From positions 1 through 32,618 of the forward strand of contig JABSSL010000063.1 in the NCBI GenBank assembly GCA_013214355.1: DNA of 32,618 nt. The letters run 5' to 3'. Origin of the DNA: Saprospiraceae bacterium. GTDB lineage: Bacteria > Bacteroidota > Bacteroidia > Chitinophagales > Saprospiraceae. The translations under genes and the position numbers were made by a program. The notes beneath the pieces are model-generated. The model searched no databases, had not been told where the DNA came from, and saw nothing but the letters and a program-made list of their open reading frames with translations. Positions 19,002-26,304 of this stretch are shown here, in pieces. Every line of letters starts with the position of its first letter. The first letter of the stretch is position 1.

Positions 19002-19257
19002 ATTTGCCTCCTTTGGTTTAAAAAAGGCATCCGAGGCTAATCTACAGGTGCGAATTCGCATCCAACACTCCCAATAAATTCACTTCTAATTCCAAGTTCC
19101 ATACTTCCTTGCCTATTGTGGGTGAAAAAATCATAAGAATTTAGCAAAATAAGCTAATCCTTACTCCCTCACTATTTTTTACTTTGTAACAGGGTCATCG
19201 ATCAACGATAGTAGATCTATCACCCATTTTACCTAGATCAGGTAACATCAAAACGAA
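19002..19257. promoter_or_regulatory. Leader region of the aldolase gene
   Basis: No gene is visible. The region probably holds the aldolase promoter: a near-match to TAnnTTTG (TACTTTG, one base short) is at 19180-19186. Downstream of it are short symmetric elements, GATAG-N5-CTATC at 19207-19221 and ACCT-N5-AGGT near 19229-19245, which could bind a regulator such as the AraC protein encoded two genes on. All of these are short and could be chance. Confidence 0.35.
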
Positions 19258-20202
19258 ATGCAAAAAACCACCTATCAAGTACCGCGCTATGAGGGTATTT
19301 GGCCTGTATTGGTTACGCCCTATACCGAATCCTTACGGATTGACATGGATGCCTATCGGCAGATCGTGAGATGGCATATGAACTTTGCGCTAGGTGGTTT
19401 GTATGCCAATTGCCTTTCGAGTGAGATGTATTCCTTAAGTGAAGAAGAAAGATTACAGTTAGTAGAAGCTACAGTAAAGACCGTTCGCGGACAGGTACCC
19501 GTTGCCGCCACCGGTAATTTCGGCGAGAACCTGCAAGAGCATATAGACTTTTGCAAACGCATTGCTGGAACTGGAGCTGATGTAGTCATGTTAACTGTTC
19601 CCCCATTTATTTCAGATGATGAAGCATTGGGACATTACTTTTTTGAAATAGCAGAACTTACAGAGATGAAATTGGGCATATATGAATGTCCCCAGCCACG
19701 AGCTTATCATCTCGGACTACCGCTAATTAAAAGGCTAGCGGAAAGTGGTCGATTTTACGCCTACAAGGAAACGAGCTGCGATATCAGAAAGATTAGGCAG
19801 GTCTTGGAAATCACCCGACAAAGTCCACTGGCCCTTCTGCAAGCTAATGTCCCTCATCTTCTGGAAGCCACCAAGGCTGGCGTCGAAGGATCCATGAACA
19901 TCGTTGCCAATTGGTTACCTGACTTAGCGGTGGAGGTGTACAAGAAGGGCTTAGATGGTGATCCTATTGCTGAGGAATTAAACGCTAATTTATGTGCTAT
20001 GGAATTGGCACAGCGATCCATACATCCCTTTGGTGTAAAATATTTGATGAGTAAGAGAGGGCTACCCATAAAACCCAGAACCCGATTAAAAAGAAAATTA
20101 TCCCAGGAAGAAGGACGCTGCCTTGATATCATTGCCCAACTTTGGTTTAACCGCGATGGTTCTCTAAAAGTCCTGAGTCAAATGAAAACAGAAGTGAACT
20201 AA
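19258..20202 (+). CDS. DapA/N-acetylneuraminate lyase-family aldolase
   Basis: A cytoplasmic class I pyruvate-type aldolase or dehydratase of 314 residues with a TIM-barrel fold. The Schiff-base lysine is K170 in YAYKET and the conserved proton-relay tyrosine is Y142 in GIYECP. The carboxylate-binding GTTGE/GSTGE loop is represented by CLSSEM (52-57): two hydroxyl residues S54-S55 and E56 are kept but both glycines are changed. Members include dihydrodipicolinate synthase, N-acetylneuraminate lyase and sugar-acid dehydratases. The location before a sialidase-like gene and the absence of lysine-pathway genes favour sugar-acid breakdown over DapA, perhaps N-acetylneuraminate cleavage to N-acetylmannosamine and pyruvate. 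That choice is inference. It starts the unit, separated by 163 bases from the AraC gene. Confidence 0.87.
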   Translation: MQKTTYQVPRYEGIWPVLVTPYTESLRIDMDAYRQIVRWHMNFALGGLYANCLSSEMYSLSEEERLQLVEATVKTVRGQVPVAATGNFGENLQEHIDFCKRIAGTGADVVMLTVPPFISDDEALGHYFFEIAELTEMKLGIYECPQPRAYHLGLPLIKRLAESGRFYAYKETSCDIRKIRQVLEITRQSPLALLQANVPHLLEATKAGVEGSMNIVANWLPDLAVEVYKKGLDGDPIAEELNANLCAMELAQRSIHPFGVKYLMSKRGLPIKPRTRLKRKLSQEEGRCLDIIAQLWFNRDGSLKVLSQMKTEVN

Positions 20203-20251
20203 CAAACAGTTCCTAACACAATCCCCAAACCACTCGGCCATGTTAAGCACA

Positions 20252-20274
20252 CCTACAACCTGAGCAGTTGTAGG
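20252..20274. repeat. 8-bp inverted repeat between the aldolase and AraC genes
   Basis: CCTACAAC at 20252-20259 and GTTGTAGG at 20267-20274 are separated by 7 bases. No T-run follows, so it is either a weak attenuating hairpin or a regulator site; GTTGTAG recurs as a half-copy at 20291-20297. Confidence 0.4.
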
Positions 20275-20365
20275 CATTCCCCAATGTGAAGTTGTAGAAG
20301 TCAGTCGGTCAGTTTTCCTAGTGTCCCTTCAATTTCGTATTATTAAAGTAAAAAGCCGCCGCCAA

Positions 20366-21217
20366 ATGGAACTCGTATTCGACAAAATTCATGTACCTCT
20401 TCGACATTCCTTTATAGGTCGACAGATCAAGCACGCGTGCACCGGAACGGCCCGAATGCACGCCCACAATAACTATGAACTGAATTTTGTAGTGTCAGGC
20501 TCCGGAAGGCGAATCATAGGAAACAACATTTCTACCTTCGAGCGAGGGGATTTGGTGCTTCTGGGCCCTGACCTACCACACTGCTGGCACTGCTTTGATA
20601 ACCGGGATCAGTCTTCTTCCCGCAGTATAGTTCTTCATTTCTACGAGAATATCATTAATTCAAACCTTTTCAATATACCTGAATTGGAGGAGGTAGAAGC
20701 CTTACTGCGTAAAGCCAATCTAGGTATCTGTTTTCGACCAAAACAGTTGAGGCCCATCGAAAAAAGTTTGGAAAAGATTGTCCAACTGGAAGGATTGGAG
20801 CGTTTCATTGAATTGCTTAAAGTATTCCATCTTTTACTCCAGGTAGAAGATTACGAATTCATTTCTGATACAAGTTACAGTTCTACCTATCAAAAGGACC
20901 TAGACAAGATCAATTTGGTGTATGAATACGTCTTCCAACACATTCAAGAGGGTATTCGCCAGGAAGAAGCCGCGGCTCTTTTGCATATGACACCTGGGGC
21001 CTTTTGTCGATACTTCAAAAAGAAGACCAAGCGTACGTTTATGGCTTACGTCAAAAGCGTCAGGATTCGATTAGCAGCCAAGATGTTAGCTGAAACCGAT
21101 AAGCATATTTCCGAAATCTGCTATGAATGTGGCTACAATAACATCGCCAATTTCAATTTACAGTTCAAAAGTGTTATGCAAAATACTCCTTCGGATTATC
21201 GTAAAATCTTCCGGTAA
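20366..21217 (+). CDS. AraC-family transcriptional regulator with N-terminal cupin domain
   Basis: A 283-residue activator-type regulator. The N-terminal half is a cupin sensor: MHAHNNYELNFVVSGSGRRIIG then ERGDLVLLGPDLPHCWHC, the usual position for sugar sensing. The C-terminal 100 residues carry the two AraC helix-turn-helix motifs, with EEAAALLHMTPGAFCRYFKKKTKRTFMAYV in the first and ISEICYECGYNNIANFNLQFKSVMQNTPSDYRK in the second, the latter being the strongest family signature. I choose the ATG at 20366; an in-frame GTG at 20321 would add 15 residues. It sits between the aldolase and the sialidase-like gene and most likely controls this locus in response to a sugar released by it. Confidence 0.9.
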   Translation: MELVFDKIHVPLRHSFIGRQIKHACTGTARMHAHNNYELNFVVSGSGRRIIGNNISTFERGDLVLLGPDLPHCWHCFDNRDQSSSRSIVLHFYENIINSNLFNIPELEEVEALLRKANLGICFRPKQLRPIEKSLEKIVQLEGLERFIELLKVFHLLLQVEDYEFISDTSYSSTYQKDLDKINLVYEYVFQHIQEGIRQEEAAALLHMTPGAFCRYFKKKTKRTFMAYVKSVRIRLAAKMLAETDKHISEICYECGYNNIANFNLQFKSVMQNTPSDYRKIFR

Positions 21218-21301
21218 ACAACTAACCGGATTTATGCTGCCTCAAAAGCTCATCCTCACCCCAATCACAGCCAGGATACCTACTTATTCAAGTAATAGAA
21301 C

Positions 21302-22633
21302 ATGAAAAAGCATTGTTCAGCTTTGTCCTTACTGATAGGATTTACTCTAATGCTGTACTTAAGTCCGCCCCTAGCAGCCCAGGAGCTTGCTCTTGGAGAG
21401 AACCTATTCCCCCCGCAATCGGAGCACGCTCATGGCTCCACCTTGGTCACCCTGTCCAATGGGGACTTGCTAGTGGCGTGGTTTCAAGGTAATGGCGAAA
21501 GGTGGGCGGATGATGTACGCATCATGGGAACAAGACGGAAAGCTGGTACAAAGCTATGGTCCGAGCCATTCCTGATGGCCGATGTTCCTGAATTTCCTGA
21601 CGTGAATCCGGTTCTATTTGTCGATCCATCTGACCGTCTGTGGCTCGTTTGGTATACTGTGATGGCCAATCAATGGGAAACCTCTTTGATCAAATATCGG
21701 ATTAGTGAGGAATACTTAGCGCAAGAAGGAGCACCGAAGTGGAGCTGGCAGGAAGTCCTCCACGTCAAACCTGGTGGCCCTACCGAACGAGGAATTCAGG
21801 CTGATGATCCTTTTGTAGCATCGGTGCAGCGTCAATTCGAAGCACTTAGCAAGAGATTAAAGACAGCCGGCATAGATGCGCAACAAGCTAAGCAATGGAA
21901 AGCCTTTCAAGCAGACATCCTTGCCAAAGCAGCAGGTAAGAACCTGATGGCAAATGGATATGCCTATAAACCAGATGGCAGCTTCACTCGAGAACAGCTA
22001 GGCTACCCCTATTTCCGCCGGATGGGTTGGCAAACCAAGAACAAGCCCTTCATCAAAGACCAAAGAATAATACTGCCCCTGTACTCGGATGGATTAGAAA
22101 TGACACTTTTTGCCATAACGGATGATCTAGGAGTGCATTGGTCATTTAGTCAGCCGGTCGTTGGCATTGCAAATATCCAGGCCTCCATTGTAGCAAAGAG
22201 CAATGGGGAACTTGTAGCCTACATGAGAGATAATGGTCCCCCCCCGTATCGTCATCCCGTCAGCACCTCCGGAGATGGTGGGAAAACCTGGAGTAACGTC
22301 CAGGACAGCCAACTCCCCAACCCTGGCTCCGGCTCGGATACGGTCACCTTAGCCAATGGCCATTGGATGATCGCCTACAATGACACAGAAGGAGGAAGGC
22401 ACTCCCTCGCTGTTTCTCTATCGGAAGATGAGGGAAAAACCTGGCCATACACCAGACACCTTCTCTTGAGTGTAGATCCTGAACAGAAGGCCTCCGGCGC
22501 TTATCCCGCCATCATCCAAAGTGAGGATGGCATCATTCATCTCACCTATAGTTATCGTGCTGCACAATCAAAATTAGAGAGCATACGCTACTTCAGTTTT
22601 GAGGAGCAATGGATCAAGCAAAAAGAAAACTGA
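21302..22633 (+). CDS. Secreted sialidase-like BNR-repeat hydrolase
   Basis: A 443-residue exported protein of the exo-alpha-sialidase/COG4692 type, predicted to act outside the cytoplasm on terminal glycan residues. It has a signal peptide (about 1-26, ending LAAQ). The propeller has three Asp boxes: TDDLGVHW at 273-280, SGDGGKTW at 323-330 and SEDEGKTW at 374-381. The stretch AYMRDNGPPPYRHPVSTSGDGG is typical of this branch, and GPTERGIQADDPF precedes a helical insert (about 170-215) not found in classical sialidases. COG4692 members include enzymes that are not sialidases, so the activity is open. The stop codon overlaps the next start (ATGA), so the two are translationally coupled. Context of an aldolase and deacetylase supports a role on an N-acylated acidic sugar. 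Confidence 0.85.
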   Translation: MKKHCSALSLLIGFTLMLYLSPPLAAQELALGENLFPPQSEHAHGSTLVTLSNGDLLVAWFQGNGERWADDVRIMGTRRKAGTKLWSEPFLMADVPEFPDVNPVLFVDPSDRLWLVWYTVMANQWETSLIKYRISEEYLAQEGAPKWSWQEVLHVKPGGPTERGIQADDPFVASVQRQFEALSKRLKTAGIDAQQAKQWKAFQADILAKAAGKNLMANGYAYKPDGSFTREQLGYPYFRRMGWQTKNKPFIKDQRIILPLYSDGLEMTLFAITDDLGVHWSFSQPVVGIANIQASIVAKSNGELVAYMRDNGPPPYRHPVSTSGDGGKTWSNVQDSQLPNPGSGSDTVTLANGHWMIAYNDTEGGRHSLAVSLSEDEGKTWPYTRHLLLSVDPEQKASGAYPAIIQSEDGIIHLTYSYRAAQSKLESIRYFSFEEQWIKQKEN

Positions 22634-23913
22634 TGAAAACAGCCCATCAACCCCTTTTATTCACAGCTTTGGCTCTCGGCTTAGCTTGGGCCGTGCGTGG
22701 TCATTTTGGTCATGAATGGGGAGCTGCGTGGGCTGGTGGAATTGGCACTTTAGCCATCGTGTTATTGAGTGGTCGGAAAGACTGGCAGCAAAAGGCTCCC
22801 ATTATCGGGAGTTTAGGGGCAATGGGTTGGGCTATTGGAGGGATGATGAGTTACGGCATGGTGATTGGGTATTGCCGAGGGACGGATATCGGTAATGTCT
22901 GGTATGGATATACCATGCTAGCAGTAATTGGAGGCTTATACGGATTCTTAGGCGGTGGTTTTGTCGGTTTGGGATTGTCGGAAACAGAAAATCGAAAACC
23001 AGCTTGGGCTAGCCTAATCGCACAGATGGTGGCAGGGGCCTATCTATTTTGGGGCTTCTTTATTTTCCAGTTGGAATGGTTTATGACCCCACCAAGATCC
23101 GAACTTTGGGCGGCTTGCCTTGGCGCTGCAGTGGCTATGGCCTGGTTTCTGTACCGCGAGGGCTACCCAGCAGCAGCTAAAGTCGCCATTTATACCGGAT
23201 TAGGAGCAGGCTTCGGATTTGCCTTTGGTAATTTCATACAAACCGCTGGTACTGCATCGGGGATCTCCTACAATTGGTGGAATGTCATGGAGTTTTGTCT
23301 TGGCGCTTTCGGTGGCCTAGGAATGGCCTATGGCATTAATAAACAGGATTGGCCCGAAACTTTTGGTTCCTCCAAGAAGGTAAATCTAGGCGGACTGGTT
23401 TTCTTGTTCTTATTTATTCCACTAATCAACTTCACAGAAGCTTTTTCCTCCAAAAAACTGGGTCGACTGGCCGAAAGTTTCCAGCTGGAAACCGTAAATA
23501 GCTTCATGCTACAGCAACGATTGCTCGGAATGGCAGTAGCTATCATCCTAATCCTGTTCGTATTCAGACTATGGGTTAGATCTAGTAATACCAGTACAAA
23601 AGTTAGTGGGGTGTTTTTTGCGCTAACCTTCCTCTATGTTTTCTGGTCCTACCTAATCAAGGGAGTATTCCTGGGCAATTGGGGCATAGGTCATTCAACC
23701 AGTACCTACCTTCCGATATTATTGTTGCTTACTGGCCTTTGGTATTTCTCTCCCAAAGAAATTGAAGAGCCAAAAATTACGGAAACGTCTAGGCTCATTC
23801 GAACAGATTTGCTGTTGATCACGCTCTTAATAAGCTGTTTGGTATTTGCTTTTATTTCCATTCAACTACACGAAGGCTTACCTGGCATGCAGGTACGCTT
23901 CCCCCAAAACTAA
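22633..23913 (+). CDS. Polytopic inner-membrane protein of unknown family
   Basis: I do not recognise a named family. The 426-residue protein is almost entirely membrane segments, by eye 12-13 spans, glycine-rich, with short loops. The first loop has a striking motif RGHFGHEWGAAWAGG (residues 22-36) in which charged R22, H24, H27 and E28 lie next to a membrane span and could bind a substrate or proton. A second charged patch is GYCRGTDIGNVWYG. A transporter, or a membrane enzyme, is plausible. The ATG at 22633 overlaps the preceding stop as ATGA and is preferred over an internal-sialidase ATG at 22609. The next gene starts 7 bases after its stop, so it is firmly part of the operon and its job should concern the product of the sialidase-like enzyme. 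Confidence 0.75.
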   Translation: MKTAHQPLLFTALALGLAWAVRGHFGHEWGAAWAGGIGTLAIVLLSGRKDWQQKAPIIGSLGAMGWAIGGMMSYGMVIGYCRGTDIGNVWYGYTMLAVIGGLYGFLGGGFVGLGLSETENRKPAWASLIAQMVAGAYLFWGFFIFQLEWFMTPPRSELWAACLGAAVAMAWFLYREGYPAAAKVAIYTGLGAGFGFAFGNFIQTAGTASGISYNWWNVMEFCLGAFGGLGMAYGINKQDWPETFGSSKKVNLGGLVFLFLFIPLINFTEAFSSKKLGRLAESFQLETVNSFMLQQRLLGMAVAIILILFVFRLWVRSSNTSTKVSGVFFALTFLYVFWSYLIKGVFLGNWGIGHSTSTYLPILLLLTGLWYFSPKEIEEPKITETSRLIRTDLLLITLLISCLVFAFISIQLHEGLPGMQVRFPQN

Positions 23914-23920
23914 GCCTACT

Positions 23921-25189
23921 ATGCTAAAATTACTTGCACTTCTCTTCTCGATTCTCCCTTTCTTGTCCTATAGTCAAACCTCCATCCAGCTACAGGCGGG
24001 CGCTGCGGTAAGAGTCATCACGCCCTCTCCCCTACTCCCAGTATCTGGCGGAGTAGGTGTACCAAAGGATGCCCAGGAAAAAAAGGGAGATTTGTTTGTC
24101 AGAGCTTTAGTCTTGCAACAGGGCGAGACCAAAATAGCGATTGTCAATATCGACAACCTGGGTTGGCCAGCAGCCCTTGGAGATCGCTCGCGCGCCTTAA
24201 TCAAGGGTATCCCTGCTGAAAACATCTTGATTGGCGCTACGCATACACATAGCGGCCCAGACGCTTATGCATTTCCTAATGAAAAAGGCGAGACCAGGGC
24301 AGATCTAGACTACCTTGATTGGTGTGTAAAAGAAGTAGCGGCGGCTATCAATGAAGCACAGAGCAACTTACAAGTAGCAGATCTTATCGTAGCGGAAGGA
24401 GAAGCCAAAGGTAAAATTGCCTTTAACTACTATGCCGAGCACTTATATGATCCTCGCTGCAATATCATACAGCTAAGAAAAAGCCAAGGAGATGATCAAG
24501 GGAAGGTAATTGCCACCTTGGTCAACTATGCCATTCATCCAGAAGTAATTGGATCCAAGGAGGGCATCCTCAGTCCTGATCTCTGTGGTCCTCTATACAA
24601 TCGCATCGAAGAAAAAGCGGGGGGAGTGGCTCTCTTTATGAATGGTGCATTGGGAGGTATGGTAACGGCAGATAATCGTTTAGAGGGAGGAGGGGATGCG
24701 AGAAATTGGGAAGAATGTGTGCGCATAGGAACATTACTAGCAGACGAGGCCTTGCGAATTCTCTCTGCTGCAACGATCGAACAGGAACCGCGGATTCATT
24801 GCTGGTCCAAAAGGATCAAGTTTCCGGTGGATTCTGAAATGATGCGATTTATCATAGCCTACTCTCCCATTAAGACCGAATCCTTTGATGGCACCTATGT
24901 GTCAACGCAGCTAAACCTTTTGCAAATTGGGTCAGCTCAAGTTCTTACCATTCCGGGGGAAGCCCTACCAAATATCGGTTATTACCTCAAAAGAAAAATG
25001 ACTGGAAAACAAAACCTCTTGTTTGGCCTGACCAACGACGCTTTCGGTTATATTTTAACAAAAGTTGATTTCGACAGCTTCAAACGTTACGATTATATCT
25101 CCCGAACAAGTCTGGGAGAAATGACGGGGGAAATTCTCATTGAAGAAGCACTAGAATTGATTGAAGCGGCACAGAAAAAAGCTAAATAA
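23921..25189 (+). CDS. Secreted neutral/alkaline ceramidase-fold hydrolase (first paralogue)
   Basis: A 422-residue exported protein of the neutral/alkaline ceramidase N-terminal domain family. A signal peptide ends at about residue 19 (LSYSQ). All four zinc ligands of the Pseudomonas ceramidase have counterparts: HTHS with H108 and H110, H206 in NYAIHPE, E347 in IPGE and Y377 in NDAFGY. However the ceramidase nucleophile motif GDxSPN is absent; at that place the chain reads NGALGGMVTAD (241-251), so the ceramidase serine is not conserved. Thus it is likely a related metallo-amidase or other hydrolase rather than a true ceramidase. It also lacks the long C-terminal domain of ceramidases (about 650-750 residues). 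It starts 7 bases after the membrane protein gene. Confidence 0.85.
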   Translation: MLKLLALLFSILPFLSYSQTSIQLQAGAAVRVITPSPLLPVSGGVGVPKDAQEKKGDLFVRALVLQQGETKIAIVNIDNLGWPAALGDRSRALIKGIPAENILIGATHTHSGPDAYAFPNEKGETRADLDYLDWCVKEVAAAINEAQSNLQVADLIVAEGEAKGKIAFNYYAEHLYDPRCNIIQLRKSQGDDQGKVIATLVNYAIHPEVIGSKEGILSPDLCGPLYNRIEEKAGGVALFMNGALGGMVTADNRLEGGGDARNWEECVRIGTLLADEALRILSAATIEQEPRIHCWSKRIKFPVDSEMMRFIIAYSPIKTESFDGTYVSTQLNLLQIGSAQVLTIPGEALPNIGYYLKRKMTGKQNLLFGLTNDAFGYILTKVDFDSFKRYDYISRTSLGEMTGEILIEEALELIEAAQKKAK

Positions 25190-25255
25190 TAGAAAAACAC
25201 TACTAATCGAATGATTCACTCGAGCTTTAGCATACAACACCTTAATCCACCTACT

Positions 25256-26278
25256 ATGAAAGTAAAATCTTCTTTTCCCTACCTATTCTTTTTCTTATTC
25301 TTGGCCCTAACTTTAACCACAGCCTGCTCCTCCCAAGACGCTGCGGAAGAGGAGGAAGCTTCAACAGAAAGTATGGAAGAAGAAAATAGCATGACTTGGG
25401 CCCAGAAGCTAGGTTTTCCAGCAGATAAGATCGTCTTAATATTGCACGCAGATGATATTGGAATGTGTCCCGAAGCGAATGTTTCCGCCAAACGCTATAT
25501 GGAGAACGACCACATCCAATCTAGTGCAGTCATGATGCCTTGCCCCGATGCAAAAGACTTCATCGAATGGGCCAAAGAACATCCAGAGAAGGATATCGGA
25601 GTCCACCTCACCTTAACTAGCGAGTGGAAAACCTATCGTTGGCCCGGATTAACCCCCGCTGAAGAAGCACCTGGCCTCCTAGACGAAGAAGGTAAACTCT
25701 GGCATGAGGTGATCCAGGTAGTCCAGAATGCTTCCCCTGAGGAAGTGGAAAAAGAGATCCGTGCTCAAGTGGAGCAAGCGCTAGCCTGGGGCTATCGGCC
25801 GGATCATATGGACACACATATGGGTACACTTTATGGTTCTCACCAGTTCACAGCAGCCTATCTAAAAGTGGCTGAAGAATATGAGATTCCGGCGATGGTC
25901 ATAGATTTCAAGAATCCGGTTGTTGTACAGGGGTTTAAGGATGCGGGTTACCCGATCAATGATGAAATGATTGAAATCGTAAACGCCTACTCACTACCAA
26001 AATTGGATTTTTTTGCTTCAGCCCCGAATGCAAAAACTTATGCCGAGAAGAAAGCTAGTTTCCAAGCCTTAGTCAGGTCCTTGCAACCGGGCTTGACCGA
26101 AATCATTTTCCATCCATCAGAATTAACGGATAATCTAAAGTCAATTACAGGATCCTGGCAGCAGCGTTCCTGGGAAGCCCAGATGTTTGAAGACGAAGAG
26201 ATGATCACATTTTTCCAATCAGAAAACATCATCTTTACTAATTGGAGAGAAATCATGAAAAGATTCAAGGCCGGATAA
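25256..26278 (+). CDS. Lipoprotein ChbG/YdjC-type carbohydrate deacetylase
   Basis: ChbG/HpnK-family enzymes remove N- or O-acetyl groups from sugars using one divalent metal. The 340-residue product is made as a lipoprotein: a hydrophobic signal ends LTTAC with lipidated Cys24, followed by an acidic low-complexity linker (about 30-44). The catalytic part has HADDIGM with metal ligand D66 or D67, GVHLTL with H117, and HMDTHMG with H184 and H188. Most ChbG members are cytoplasmic; a periplasmic or surface lipoprotein form is less usual and fits extracellular deacetylation. The ATG at 25256 is chosen because it gives the signal sequence; an earlier ATG at 25211 would add 15 residues. It is flanked by the two ceramidase-fold genes in one operon, with gaps of 66 and 26 bases. 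Confidence 0.88.
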   Translation: MKVKSSFPYLFFFLFLALTLTTACSSQDAAEEEEASTESMEEENSMTWAQKLGFPADKIVLILHADDIGMCPEANVSAKRYMENDHIQSSAVMMPCPDAKDFIEWAKEHPEKDIGVHLTLTSEWKTYRWPGLTPAEEAPGLLDEEGKLWHEVIQVVQNASPEEVEKEIRAQVEQALAWGYRPDHMDTHMGTLYGSHQFTAAYLKVAEEYEIPAMVIDFKNPVVVQGFKDAGYPINDEMIEIVNAYSLPKLDFFASAPNAKTYAEKKASFQALVRSLQPGLTEIIFHPSELTDNLKSITGSWQQRSWEAQMFEDEEMITFFQSENIIFTNWREIMKRFKAG

Positions 26279-26304
26279 GCCTACAATTTTCGAAATACAC
26301 TACT

